NCBI GenBank assembly: GCA_034422875.1
Contig: DAOUJI010000083.1
Coordinates: 1 to 38,981 of the forward strand
Length of the DNA: 38,981 nucleotides
Direction of reading: 5' to 3'
From: DAOUJI01 sp034422875
GTDB lineage: Bacteria; Chloroflexota; Dehalococcoidia; Lucifugimonadales; JAGWBF01
The notes beneath the pieces are model-generated. The model saw nothing but the letters and a program-made list of their open reading frames with translations. It was not told where the DNA came from and did no database searches. Positions 23,760 to 33,578 of the stretch are shown here, piece after piece. The translations under genes and the position numbers were made by a program. Within the stretch, counting starts at the first letter, position 1. Each line of letters starts with the position of its first letter.

Positions 23760-25103
23760 CTACGTATAGAGTTCCGGCTCTATCCCCAGGACCGCTTCCC
23801 TTACTTCCGCAGCAATAAACAGGGACCCGGTGGCCAGCACAATGTCGTCGTCCCCGGCCATAGCTCTGGCTTGCTCCAGCGCCTGACCCACGTCGGGTGC
23901 AACGACGGCTTCAGTGCCGTTCGTGCGGAAGGCCTCGGCCACTTCTTCGGCGTCGGCTGCTCTGGGATGCCTCGATCGGGCAACTACCGCCGTCTTAGTC
24001 ATTCCGGCCAACTCTGCCACTATGCCGCCCATGTTCTTGTCCGCCGACACTCCCGCCACCATGATCACGTGCGAATAGTCCAGGTATTCGGGAAGAGTGG
24101 CCTTGAGCTTGGCCGCCGAGTATGGGTTGTGGCTGCCGTCGCAGACGATTCTCGGACTGCCCGGCAACACTTCCATACGGCAGGGCCATGACACGGTGCG
24201 GAACCCTTCCTTCATCGCCTCTTCAGTTATCTCCAGGCCCCGTTCAGCAGCCGCCTCCAATACCCCGACCGCCACCGCCCCGTTCTCCATCTGGAAGTCA
24301 CCGAGCAATGGTGTCCACAAGTCGTAAGACCCTGAACGTCCATGCACGGTGAAGCTCTGCCCTCCCTGGCCCTTGGAGCCCGGCGTCCAACGTACGTCTT
24401 TGCCTACGACGACCAGTTCGGCTTCCTTCTCATCGGCGACGGACCTGATGACGCCCATTGCCTCCGGATGTTGGGGCGCGCTGACCACCGTCGTTCCGGG
24501 CTTGATTATACCTGCTTTCTCGTTGGCGATGCTCTCAAGAGAGTCGCCCAGAATGGACGTATGGTCCAGGCTTATGGACGTGATGGCGCATGCCTTCAAC
24601 GCCGGGGGCTGAATGACGTTGGTGGTATCGAGCCTGCCCCCAAGGCCCACTTCCAATACCTGCACGTCCGCACGTTCGCTGAAGTGGAGGAAGGCCATGG
24701 CCGTCAGGGCCTCGAACATGGTGGCTCCTCCGAGCGCGGCTTGTTCGGTGACCCAGGTGATATCGGGCCACACTCTCTCCACCAGCGACGCAAACTCGTC
24801 GGGGCTTACAGGCTCCCCGTCCAGTCGTATGCGCTCCCTGAAGGTATGTATGTGGGGCGATGAGTAGAATCCGGTGTGGTATCCGGCGCTGACCAGGACC
24901 GAGGAGCACAGGGCGGCGGTGCTGCCTTTTCCCTTGGTGCCAGTGATGTGGAGCGCCGGCGTCCGGCTCTGAGGGTTTCCCATCCGGTCCAGGATGGCTT
25001 CCATTTTGGCCAGGTTGTACCGCTTCCTGAACCTGGTGGCCGACCTCATGCGCTCCAGGTCCACCAGGCCCAGCAGCTTGGTATAAGCCGCCTGATAGTC
25101 CAT
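23760..25103 (-). CDS. folC: Bifunctional folylpolyglutamate synthase / dihydrofolate synthase
   Basis: A 447-residue Mur-ligase-family protein. The P-loop ITGTKGKGSTAALC (53-66, GTKGKGS at 55-61) is diagnostic of FolC. Also present are FYSSPHIHTFRERIRLDG, LEVGLGGRLDTTNV and ITSISLDHTSILGDSLESIANEKAGIIKPG, then the C-terminal domain with VCDGSHNPYSAAKL. It adds glutamate to dihydropteroate and folates using ATP in the cytosol. The start is only 4 nt from the stop of the NDUFA9-like gene, so the two are tightly coupled. Length and motifs are complete; whether both activities are present cannot be told by eye. Confidence 0.94.
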   Translation of the reverse strand: MDYQAAYTKLLGLVDLERMRSATRFRKRYNLAKMEAILDRMGNPQSRTPALHITGTKGKGSTAALCSSVLVSAGYHTGFYSSPHIHTFRERIRLDGEPVSPDEFASLVERVWPDITWVTEQAALGGATMFEALTAMAFLHFSERADVQVLEVGLGGRLDTTNVIQPPALKACAITSISLDHTSILGDSLESIANEKAGIIKPGTTVVSAPQHPEAMGVIRSVADEKEAELVVVGKDVRWTPGSKGQGGQSFTVHGRSGSYDLWTPLLGDFQMENGAVAVGVLEAAAERGLEITEEAMKEGFRTVSWPCRMEVLPGSPRIVCDGSHNPYSAAKLKATLPEYLDYSHVIMVAGVSADKNMGGIVAELAGMTKTAVVARSRHPRAADAEEVAEAFRTNGTEAVVAPDVGQALEQARAMAGDDDIVLATGSLFIAAEVREAVLGIEPELYT

Positions 25104-25107
25104 CGGC

Positions 25108-26058
25108 CTAGTGGTCCCGGATGCGTTTCGGCATCTTGCCCAGGGCCATCTTCAGCCCCTCGAAAGCGCTGATGTCACGGATGTACTCTATGTTTCCCTG
25201 GAGCGGCCTTGGGGAGAACCCGAAAACCCTCTCCACAGTGCCCAGTTCAGCTATGTTGTCGAGGCTTACCATGCCTAGCTGTTCGGTGGTCACCGGGGGC
25301 CTGGACATGACCTTTTCCATCAACTTGACGGCTGGCCGCATTGCGAACAGCGGGATATGCAGCTTGAGCCTGCGGGCCCTGTAGGTGCGGCATATTGTGT
25401 TCACAATGTCGTTGTAAGACAGGTGCTGAGGGCCGCCAATCTCTACCGTCTGTCCCAAGGGGCCCTGCCGCTGGACAGCCAGGGCTACGCACCTGGCCGC
25501 CTCATCCACAGCTATAGGTTGGAACCTGTTGCGTCCGCTCCCTGCCACCGTTGCAACAGGAAGGGCTTTGACCAGTCCGGCCAGCGAGTTTACGAACTCG
25601 TCTCCGGGACCGAACAGGATGGACGCCCGGATAATGGTGTATGGGACGCCGGACTCCATCACGGCCTGCTCGCCCCTCCATTTGCTGCGCAAGTAAGGAA
25701 GCCTGGCGTCGTCCACGGAGCCGATGGCGCCGACGTGGACCAGATGTTTCACTCCCGCCTGTGCGGCGGTGCGGGCCACGTTTCTGGCCCCCCGGTGGTT
25801 GATGGCCTCGAAGGTGGCCGACCCTCTCTCCCGAATGACGGCCACCAGGTGGACGACTGCGTCCACGTTGTAGAGGGCGGCGCTTATGGAGTCAGGGTCG
25901 CTGATGCTGCCATAATGCACGTCAACGCTGGTCCGTCCGAAGACATCTTCCTTGCCGGGCGTATGGACCAGGCACCGGACCTCGATGCCCAAGTCGTCCA
26001 ACGCTTTGACTACCTGGCGTCCGAGGAATCCGGTGGCCCCAGTGACGAGAGCAATCAA
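25108..26058 (-). CDS. NAD(P)-binding atypical SDR, NDUFA9-like
   Basis: A 316-residue extended/atypical short-chain dehydrogenase. VTGATGFLGRQV (5-16) is the cofactor-binding turn, Y122xxxK126 in PYLRSKWRGE sits at the catalytic position, and FQPIAVDEAARC and VEIGGPQHLSYNDIV are shared with the complex-I NDUFA9/UDP-sugar-epimerase-like group. The bacterial homologues are often linked to lipid, quinone or sugar metabolism, but no substrate is proven. The start appears to be TTG at 26058, since no in-frame ATG or GTG lies upstream; GAGG is very near it, so an ATT start 3 nt later is possible. It leads the operon with folC and fabF. Confidence 0.82.
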   Translation of the reverse strand: MIALVTGATGFLGRQVVKALDDLGIEVRCLVHTPGKEDVFGRTSVDVHYGSISDPDSISAALYNVDAVVHLVAVIRERGSATFEAINHRGARNVARTAAQAGVKHLVHVGAIGSVDDARLPYLRSKWRGEQAVMESGVPYTIIRASILFGPGDEFVNSLAGLVKALPVATVAGSGRNRFQPIAVDEAARCVALAVQRQGPLGQTVEIGGPQHLSYNDIVNTICRTYRARRLKLHIPLFAMRPAVKLMEKVMSRPPVTTEQLGMVSLDNIAELGTVERVFGFSPRPLQGNIEYIRDISAFEGLKMALGKMPKRIRDH

Positions 26059-26347
26059 TACCTCATACCCATCCTGCCGATATTTCCTGATTTCAGGCTA
26101 GCAAAGGGCTGGATGGGTGTCAACGACGGGGGGTGGGGATGAAGGAGATCCCCTGAATGTCACTGCCACGAAAATAAACTTGTACTGCGTCGTATAGATC
26201 GGTTCCCGTATGGGCGACCGGCCAATCGCCCATATTTGTCCACACAGAGTCGTTCGGAAGCATACCTAAGCCTCAGAACCCTTGCGATTAGGCGTGTCGT
26301 GCTCGACCAGGGCCCCGACGGCCTTGTCAAAGGTCAGGTCTTGGGAA
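26059..26347. other. Spacer with a GGGCGA palindrome
   Basis: About 289 bp. TATGGGCGA (26209-26217), an 8-nt loop, then TCGCCCATA (26226-26234) form a perfect 9-bp hairpin, related to the GGGCGACC/GGTCGCCC repeats at 31570 and 36647. A 35-40 codon minus-strand frame ending near 26267 reads coding-like (DLTFDKAVGALVEHD) but has no start codon, and it overlaps the end of the neighbouring lipoprotein gene in another frame. Confidence 0.45.
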
Positions 26348-26860
26348 CTAGAGGCAGCCCCCTCCTCTGAGGATTCGGAAGGTGGCCGGAGAGAGCGCGT
26401 CCTGAACACGTTCTGCCTCGTCTTCCAATTCTGATATCTCGTCGTCGAACTCCGACATTTTGTCTTCGACGTCCTCCATTTCGGCCTCCAGTCGCAGGAG
26501 CTTGACCCGGTCTTCCTCTTCGACAGCTTTCTCCAAGTCTTGAATCAGTTGCAATAAGCCTGTGTCTTTCAGAAACTTTATTGTTGCTTCCCCGTATCTG
26601 ATTCTGGTCTCGTGGAATTCCTGCAATTCCTCTGGCGGGTTCAACCGCTTTGACTCGGAGACAACATGCTCTATGTAGTAGACGGAAGTGGAAGTAAAGG
26701 AAAAGGAATCAGGATAAGAGGAATCGTCCTCGAATTTGTCCTTCATTTCTCCACAGGCAGCCGCGTATTCCTCGACGGTCATTCGAGGGCCGCCTCCGCC
26801 TCCACACGCGACCACTGTCGTAATGACAGCCAGCCACAAAGCAATCAAGACTTTGAGCAC
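26348..26860 (-). CDS. Small lipoprotein with acidic coiled coil
   Basis: A 170-residue protein starting at GTG 26860, with GGGAG about 5 nt upstream. A short signal ends at VVAC, C19 being the lipid site, followed by GGGGG. The remainder is mostly helical and acidic; residues about 105-155 (KAVEEEDRVKLLRLEAEMED and onwards) have the heptad look of a coiled coil. C37 and C169 could form a disulfide. I do not recognise a family. It is probably anchored on the outer face of the membrane. It has a Gly-rich junction rather than the Thr-Pro linker found in the other lipoproteins here. Function unknown. Confidence 0.7.
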   Translation of the reverse strand: MLKVLIALWLAVITTVVACGGGGGPRMTVEEYAAACGEMKDKFEDDSSYPDSFSFTSTSVYYIEHVVSESKRLNPPEELQEFHETRIRYGEATIKFLKDTGLLQLIQDLEKAVEEEDRVKLLRLEAEMEDVEDKMSEFDDEISELEDEAERVQDALSPATFRILRGGGCL

Positions 26861-27067
26861 TGTTTCTCCCTTCCCTAGCGCCGTCTGCCTCTTGTTTTTG
26901 AGCGGCTATGCCCTTTGGGGAAAGCGGGGTCGACTATTTTCTATATATCCTGAAGGACCTTTTGCATTTCGTCGTTGAATGTATCCCTGCTCCCCGTGTA
27001 CATTACGATGCTAGGGCTTCCTGGGCGGAGATAGTCGCTGCACATTGGTGGACGCCAATCTCCCAAG
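26861..27067. other. Short spacer with an unproven 34-codon frame
   Basis: A minus-strand frame from ATG 27045 to TAG 26941 (MCSDYLRPG... ending VLQDI) looks mildly coding-like but has no clear ribosome site. I see no other feature. The spacer has no recognised repeat or promoter. Confidence 0.25.
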
Positions 27068-27304
27068 TTATTTCCGGCTCTTCCTTGGCTGATAGTCCCG
27101 TTCAATCTCCACCGCGGCCTTGAATGGCGTGTCCCGCTCCGCCCATATTGATTCGATCCTCGGGTGGGGCTTCTTCAGGTACCGTTCTGCGACATTCCCA
27201 TTGACCTGTCCGACCTTTTGGGCCTGATGCTTAAACACCAGAGGAGAGGCTTTATACAGGATGTCCGCATGTACATGGATAATGGAGTCACGGACTTTCA
27301 CCAT
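27068..27304 (-). CDS. Short hypothetical protein
   Basis: A 78-residue basic protein from ATG 27304, with a weak AAGG about 5 nt upstream and an in-frame stop three codons before the start. Codon use (GTC, CTG, AAG, GAG, CGG, GAC) matches the surrounding genes, which is the main support. Visible stretches are VRDSIIHVHADILYK, ERYLKKPHPRIESIWAERD and ERDYQPRKSRK at a lysine/arginine-rich end. No domain, signal or membrane segment is recognised. It lies in a short-gene stretch beside the HEPN-like gene and may be a remnant. Confidence 0.4.
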   Translation of the reverse strand: MVKVRDSIIHVHADILYKASPLVFKHQAQKVGQVNGNVAERYLKKPHPRIESIWAERDTPFKAAVEIERDYQPRKSRK

Positions 27305-27412
27305 CTTACCTTAAGCGCTAATTGGTTCCGTCTTCACAGTCTTGTCCGTAACGCGTTCCCCAAATCGTTGCCCCATAGCCCGCACTCTCTTCGGCGAGCT
27401 CAGGAGAGGCGC

Positions 27413-27479
27413 ACCCCTCTCCCCCCAGGGCGAGGAGACAATGTCCCTTCCCCCTCTGGGGGAAGGTTAGGATGGGGGT
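27413..27479. repeat. Palindromic repeats next to the truncated DNA methyltransferase
   Basis: CCCCTCTCCCCCCAGGGCGAGGAG-type element (27413-27437), then CCTTCCCCC (27446-27454), TCT, GGGGGAAGG (27458-27466), continuing into TTAGGATGGGGG. The second element matches 12154-12187 in reverse. It begins about 14 bp beyond the stop codon of the truncated methyltransferase. Confidence 0.65.
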
Positions 27480-27492
27480 AGCATCTGTTTGC

Positions 27493-27588
27493 CTACGGTT
27501 TATCCAGGTAGACCAGGTCCACCGACTCGTCGGGAATGTGCTCCCTCAGCACCAGCAGGTTGTCTCCGTAGTAGAGCGCGTTGGGCAT
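27493..27588 (-). pseudogene. N-terminal remnant of a site-specific DNA methyltransferase
   Basis: A 31-codon frame from ATG 27588 to TAG 27493 encodes MPNALYYGDNLLVLREHIPD, then ESVDLVYLD, KP and stop. This is the standard beginning of an N4/N6 DNA methyltransferase (LYYGDNLxVLREHIPDESVDLVYLDPPFNS). The frame breaks exactly where the catalytic DPPF motif should appear: LD is followed by KP and a stop, and the rest of the enzyme (normally several hundred residues) is absent. The ATG overlaps the stop of the HEPN-like gene as TGATG, so the two were once translationally coupled. A palindromic repeat lies just beyond the break, pointing to a deletion at a repeat. No catalytic activity is possible. 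Confidence 0.7.
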
Positions 27589-27977
27589 CAGGTCTGCCCT
27601 TCGGCCAGAGCTTCCGCGTCGCGGATATAGTCCGCCGTTTCCCGAATGCTCTGGGCTGTCACGTCTGCCGGTTCACAGTCACCATCGTAGAAGCAGTCCC
27701 CGTGCAGTTCGGATATTCGAACCACGTAACGGGCCCTCAACGACGCAAGCTCCTCGCTCTCCAGGCTCAAGATTCGGACACCACGCGAGGTCTGACTGGT
27801 TCTCCGGGGTTCTCTGCCGGTGCGGGCCAGGATAAGGGCGTCTGTCGCTCGCTTAGTCGCACCCCAGGCTTTTTCCGCAGCGTTGCGGAGCTTGCCTTGC
27901 TCAAGCTGTTCTATGGCGTCGTCGTAGAGGACGCGGGCGTCGGCAAAGAGGGCAGTGACTTGTTCTATCTCCAGCAT
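27588..27977 (-). CDS. HEPN-like (PaREP1-type) small protein
   Basis: A 129-residue, mostly helical protein. EQLEQGKLRNAAEKAWGATKRATDALILAR (about 22-52) fits the first helices of HEPN/PaREP1-family proteins. The RxxxxH nuclease motif of toxin HEPNs is not clear, so it may be a non-catalytic scaffold. It is followed with TGATG overlap by the truncated DNA methyltransferase, so the original unit probably paired a HEPN-like protein with a restriction-modification-type methyltransferase. There is no nucleotidyltransferase antitoxin partner. ATG 27977 is preceded by GGAGAG. The family call is by pattern and moderate in certainty. Confidence 0.6.
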   Translation of the reverse strand: MLEIEQVTALFADARVLYDDAIEQLEQGKLRNAAEKAWGATKRATDALILARTGREPRRTSQTSRGVRILSLESEELASLRARYVVRISELHGDCFYDGDCEPADVTAQSIRETADYIRDAEALAEGQT

Positions 27978-28089
27978 GGTCTCTCCACGAGATGGTGCGT
28001 AGATTCAATTCTACCATCCCTATCGAGACGGGCATGTCAGTCCGCCCACAGCCGGGCTGTTAGCGAATCGAAGGACGAGGACCGGCGGG

Positions 28090-29224
28090 CTAGTTGGGTT
28101 GGACGCGCCAGAGGGTGTTGGACTCTGCGGCTGCCACGCCGCCGAACAGGTAGAGGGCGTTCTCGCCGCTCAGGTAGACCGACGCCTGGTTGCTCAGGAG
28201 GCCCGGCGCGTGCCCGGAACCCATGTCGGTCCAGCCCTCAGCTACCGAGTAGGCCCAGAGATCGTCCCGTTTACCCTGAGTGCTGAGCCCGCCGAACAGG
28301 AAGAGCTTCCCGGATTCGGGGTCACCCGCCATCGAGTAGTTAAAGCGGGGCAGAGGGGCCGGGTCGCCCGGCTCCGTCTCCGTCCAGGCGCCTGAAGCCA
28401 CGTTGAACTTCCACAAGTCTCCCAGTATGGGCACGGAGTTGGACTGGCCTCCAAACAGTACCAGTTGGCCGGACTCGGCATCAAAGAAGCACTGGTGCAG
28501 GCAGCGTTTCACTGGGCGGTCGCCCGACGGCGACAAGTCCGTCCAAGAATCGGTAGCGAGGTCGAAACTCCAGGTGTCGTCGAAACGGCCGGAGTTGGTG
28601 AACCCGTGGGAGATGTAAAACAGGTCGTTCTCTGCGTCGTAGCCGGAGCAGCCGCCGTACCGGACTACGGGGAGGTCTCCTTCCGGCTGCAGTTCTTCCC
28701 ACTGCCCGGACGCAGGGTCATAGGACCAGGTGTCGTTGAAGAAGTTGGGCCCGGCCTGGCCGCTGAAGACGACCATGCGGCTGCGCTTCACGTCGAATAC
28801 GGTGAGGTGCCCAAAACGGGGCGAAGGACCTTCCGCCTCTATCTCCGTCCACATCCGCGTTTCCAGGTCGAAACTCCAGAGGTCGTTCAAGGCCTGGCCC
28901 TTTTCGCGTCCCCCAAAGAGGAGCAGGGTATTGTTGGCTGAGTCGTGGACCAGCGTCGAGTCCTTGCGCGGCGCGGGCATGGGCGCCGACTTGGGGCCTG
29001 TGGGCATCACTTCCTCCCAGGCCGGGCCGCCGGTCATGGCGGGCGCCTCGGTGGGAGGTTCCGTGGGCGCCGTGGTTGGTGTTGCTGTCGGTGGGATATC
29101 CGTCGGAGTTGGGGTCGGAGTCGGGTCGCGTCCACATGCCGCGATGACTACCACCAGCGCCGCCAATGCGGCGGCCCACATCCCAACTTTCCCCCAGCGG
29201 GAAAAGCGGCTGCAGACGCCGACC

Positions 29225-29244
<20 letters not shown>
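28090..29244 (-). CDS. Kelch-repeat beta-propeller lipoprotein
   Basis: A 384-residue protein with a lipobox VIAAC, C37 being the lipid site, and a Thr-Pro linker (about 40-70) like that of the lipoprotein at 18816. Six kelch blades follow, each ending in LLLFGG, MVVFSG, LVLFGG, LFLFGG or LYLFGG and carrying a DLWSFD or DTWSYD strand. Kelch propellers bind proteins or sugars or, in galactose oxidase, hold copper; no copper ligands are obvious. It is probably displayed at the cell surface. The first ATG (29244) overlaps the 3' end of acsA by 20 nt; Met22 (codon at 29181) just before the hydrophobic segment is an alternative start. It may be read with acsA. Confidence 0.82.
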
Positions 29245-31180
<1,936 letters not shown>

Positions 31181-31300
31181 GGGCGCCCTCCTTAGTCAAA
31201 CGGAGCTTTTTCAGCTTGAGGTTCACGGAATTATTAGCACAACGCCCCCGACTTGTAAACGACCGGCCCCTACGAGGATTCCAACGAGGGAGTAATATTA

Positions 31301-31333
31301 CCTCCCACTCACAGGGGGAGGGTTAGGGTGGGG
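31301..31333. repeat. Palindromic repeat, CCCTCTCCC family
   Basis: CCTCCCACTCACAGGGGGAGGGTTAGGGTGGGG-like core. It matches the elements at 5146 and 36462 in the reverse sense. Confidence 0.55.
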
Positions 31334-31382
31334 CCATATAAGGGCGCAGAAAATGGGGGAGCCCATTCCAATCGTCACTCCA

Positions 31383-31413
31383 TCGAACCCTTCGGAAAGC
31401 TCAGGGCAGGCTC
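31383..31413. repeat. TTCGxxAAGCTCAGGGCAGG-type dispersed repeat
   Basis: TCGAACCCTTCGGAAAGCTCAGGGCAGGCTC resembles the short CCCTTCGACAAGCTCAGGGC elements known to be dispersed through many bacterial genomes. One copy is seen here; its identity is from memory of the pattern. Confidence 0.45.
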
Positions 31414-31433
31414 TTGCAAGGAGGAAGGGCGCT

Positions 31434-31463
31434 TCCTGGATTCCTGCCTCCGCAGGAAAGACG
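31434..31463. repeat. Palindromic repeat, ATTCC family
   Basis: TTCCTGC (31441-31447), CTCC, GCAGGAA (31452-31458), within TCCTGGA...AGACGG. It is the closest relative of the element at 3181 and lies beside other repeat types. Confidence 0.55.
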
Positions 31464-31483
31464 GGGTTGGGGGACCCGCCGCT

Positions 31484-31515
31484 ATCCCACCCTTCCTCCT
31501 TAAGGGGAAGGGGAA
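31484..31515. repeat. Degenerate CCTTCC/GGAAGG palindrome
   Basis: ATCCCACCCTTCCTCCTTAAGGGGAAGGGG: imperfect arms of the family seen at 12154 and 27445. Confidence 0.4.
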
Positions 31516-31566
31516 GTCACCGCCCGGCACATCGCGCAGACCGAAGTGGCCTTGCGTCCAGTGGTG

Positions 31567-31590
31567 TAGGGGCGACCGGCTGGTCGCCCG
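31567..31590. repeat. Palindromic repeat, GGGCGACC family
   Basis: GGGCGACC (31570-31577), GGCT, GGTCGCCC (31582-31589): a perfect 8-bp stem. The same core recurs at 36647-36667, and a relative occurs at 26209-26234. Confidence 0.6.
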
Positions 31591-31627
31591 TTGTGGGTAG
31601 AACGATTCAGCTCAAAAGGCTGGGAAA

Positions 31628-31656
31628 TAGACAGAACCGGGGAATTGGGGTATGTT
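31628..31656 (+). promoter_or_regulatory. Promoter of the MntR/DtxR-like gene
   Basis: TAGACA (31628-31633), 17 bp, TATGTT (31651-31656), 34 nt before the ATG at 31690. No DtxR- or MntR-type palindrome was recognised over it. Confidence 0.45.
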
Positions 31657-31689
31657 AATCTGGATGAAATCCAATGCGGACGGCATGAT

Positions 31690-32370
31690 ATGACGATGAT
31701 GTTGGGCGAACCCAAACCGGAAATCAGCATGGTCGTGGAGAACTACCTCCAGGCCATCTACAAGCTGCACGAGCGCGGCGAAAGGGTGTTTCCCACACGG
31801 CTGGCCGAGGTGATGGACGTTTCAGTCGCCACTGTAGTGGGCACTCTCAAGCGGCTCAACAAGCAGGGCATGGTGGAGATTGGCCCCGACAAGGAAGTGC
31901 AGTTCACCGACAGGGGACAGGAAGTAGGCGAATCGGTTGTCCGGCGCCACCGGCTGGCGGAAAGGATGCTCACCGAGCTCCTGGGCGTCGAATGGTTCCG
32001 AGCTCACACAGAGGCCCACCGTCTGGAGCACGCTATATCCCCCTACGTCGAAAAGAAACTGGCTGCGGTCTTGGGATTCCCCCAGACCAACCCTTTTGGA
32101 AGCCCCATCCCGGGCTATGACGAGGGTTTGAATCCTCCTCCTATGAAACCCCTTTCCGAGACCAGCCAAGGCGACTCCACCGTGGTGGAGCAGGTCCCTG
32201 AAGAGGACATACAGCTTTTGGAGTACTTCGACCGCAGCGGTCTAAGGCCGGGCGAACGGCTGGAAGTGTTGGAACTGGCTCCCTACAAGGGCACCATCAG
32301 CTTGCTCCTCGACGGCAAGGAAGTGGTGCTCGGGATGGAAGTGGCGGAAAAGGTCCTGGTCCAGGCGTAG
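31690..32370 (+). CDS. MntR/DtxR-family metal-dependent transcriptional regulator
   Basis: From ATG 31690 it is 226 residues. An N-terminal winged helix (ENYLQAIYKLHERGERVFPTRLAEVMDVSVATVVGTLKRL) is followed by a dimerisation domain with the metal-binding arrangement VVRRHRLAERMLTELLGVEW, AHTEAHRLEHAIS (E, H and H ligands expected), and a C-terminal FeoA/SH3-like domain (about 180-226, LRPGERLEVLELAPYKG). In the family Fe(II) or Mn(II) binding allows DNA binding and repression of uptake genes. Earlier in-frame starts exist (to 31591) but lie before or within the predicted promoter, so 31690 or the ATGs 6-9 nt later are preferred. No transporter gene is adjacent. A terminator-like hairpin follows. 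Confidence 0.87.
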   Translation: MTMMLGEPKPEISMVVENYLQAIYKLHERGERVFPTRLAEVMDVSVATVVGTLKRLNKQGMVEIGPDKEVQFTDRGQEVGESVVRRHRLAERMLTELLGVEWFRAHTEAHRLEHAISPYVEKKLAAVLGFPQTNPFGSPIPGYDEGLNPPPMKPLSETSQGDSTVVEQVPEEDIQLLEYFDRSGLRPGERLEVLELAPYKGTISLLLDGKEVVLGMEVAEKVLVQA

Positions 32371-32393
32371 CCTTTCCGAACACAGAGCGCCGT

Positions 32394-32436
32394 CCACCCC
32401 CGTCTCAATCTTCCCCATCAAAGGGGGGAGAGGTTT
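32394..32436 (+). terminator. Terminator-like palindrome after the MntR-like gene
   Basis: TCTTCCCC, ATCAAA, GGGGGGAGAGG, then TTTT at 32433-32436. It has a GC stem and a short T-run and lies about 35 nt after the stop at 32370. It belongs to the same CCTTCC-type repeat family. Confidence 0.5.
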
Positions 32437-32480
32437 TCGGTAGCTCCCGTCTCGCCTTGCGTGAGGGCGCGCTCCGGCTC

Positions 32481-32520
32481 CATGAGAATCCTTGGAATCA
32501 TTCCTGCGCCGGAATGAAGA
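32481..32520. repeat. Palindromic repeat, ATTCC family
   Basis: CATTCC (32499-32504), TGCGCC, GGAATG (32511-32516), preceded by GAATCCTTGGAAT. Same family as 31434 and 36525, and as 3181 more loosely. Confidence 0.5.
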
Positions 32521-32559
32521 GGCTGTGCAAAGGGGAGGTTGGGCCGCCGGTGAGAGTCC

Positions 32560-33465
32560 CTAGACGCGGTCCAGCAGTGTGCGGAGGGAGATCAGGAAAA
32601 GGCGTGGATTGTCCCCTTGCACCAAATGGCCCGCTCCGGGTATGACGGCGGCGGTGCTCCCTGGGATGGCCTGAAGCATCTTGTCCATCGTTTCGGCGCC
32701 GAGAATGTCGCTGGCTCCGCCCCGCACGATCAGCGTGGGGCAGGTGATGGAACCGACAGCTTCCCACAACCGTTCAGTCGTCCAGCTTGACGGTCTTGGG
32801 CCCGAGGTGCGCAACGCCTTGTCATACTTCCAGGTCCACTTGCCGTCGTCCCTCAGCTTGATGCTGTATTTCAGGGCGCCCATCACCTGGTCCCGGTCCC
32901 GGTGGGTGTACTCCTGGACACGGTCTGCGAACTCCTGGTAGGAGTCCAGCTCGTCGGGGAGTTCTCGGAAACGCTGGATGCGGTTCTGGCCGACCCGAAT
33001 GGTTTCCGGGCCGGTGTCCACTATTGTGAGGGCTTTCACTTTGTCCGGGTGGCGTGAAGTAAAGATGTAGCTGCCTCTACCCCCCATGGAGTGACCCACC
33101 AGGATGAACTGGTGCAGGCCCAGTGCTTCGACGACGGCGTCCAGGTCTCCCTGGTGAGCTTCCATGGAATAGTCGCCATCAGAAGCCCATTGGGTGTCGC
33201 CGTGGCCCCGTGCGTCGAGAGCTATGATGTGGTAGTCGGGGGCCAGCGGGAGGGAGATGAAGTCCCAGCTATGGGCCTGCTGCAACGCTCCGTGAAGAAA
33301 GAGAATGGTCTGGTTGGCCGGGTCACCCCATTCGAGGTAGCTGAAGGTGAGGCCATTGGCCTGAACCTCTTTTCGGGTGGGCTCCATCTCATGGACGAAC
33401 TCGACCCCGACTTCGCGGGCGGCGTCGAACATGGACAGGCCTTCTTTGAGCAACTCTTGGACCAT
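32560..33465 (-). CDS. Alpha/beta hydrolase
   Basis: A 301-residue alpha/beta-hydrolase-fold protein. FLHGALQQAHSW (56-67) gives the oxyanion turn, LDARGHGDT (83-91) the typical second loop, and GHSMGG (124-129) the nucleophile elbow with S126. RGGASDILG probably supplies the acid and PGAGHLVQGDNP the catalytic His. It should hydrolyse an ester, epoxide, C-C bond or similar; the substrate is not inferable. The ATG at 33465 has GGGAGG about 8 nt upstream. Internal Mets (12, 27) are possible but lack such a site. It follows two methyltransferase genes on the same strand; the first spacer is 113 bp, so it may have its own promoter. Confidence 0.87.
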   Translation of the reverse strand: MVQELLKEGLSMFDAAREVGVEFVHEMEPTRKEVQANGLTFSYLEWGDPANQTILFLHGALQQAHSWDFISLPLAPDYHIIALDARGHGDTQWASDGDYSMEAHQGDLDAVVEALGLHQFILVGHSMGGRGSYIFTSRHPDKVKALTIVDTGPETIRVGQNRIQRFRELPDELDSYQEFADRVQEYTHRDRDQVMGALKYSIKLRDDGKWTWKYDKALRTSGPRPSSWTTERLWEAVGSITCPTLIVRGGASDILGAETMDKMLQAIPGSTAAVIPGAGHLVQGDNPRLFLISLRTLLDRV

Positions 33466-33578
33466 CTACAGGACCTCCCTGGAGCGGATGCCGGCGTCAG
33501 CACGGCCTCAACCCGGAAATAAAACAGCGCAATCTTATATCGATTGCACTGACGTTGCAAACTTGCTGGCGTCCCAGG

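Larger units (their letters stand above)
31181..31689. other. Repeat-rich spacer between acsA and the MntR-like gene
   Basis: About 509 bp without a convincing gene. It contains five repeat elements of at least four kinds (listed separately at 31301, 31383, 31434, 31484 and 31567), plus the promoter of the regulator gene. I read it as a landing strip for small dispersed repeats. Confidence 0.6.

Noticed and set aside
26267..26375. Coding-like minus-strand tail (QDLTFDKAVGALVEHD) considered as a small gene
   Set aside because: No start codon and overlap with the lipoprotein gene in another frame; kept only as a remark under the spacer.
26941..27045. 34-codon minus-strand frame
   Set aside because: No ribosome site and no recognised family; too short to support as a gene.
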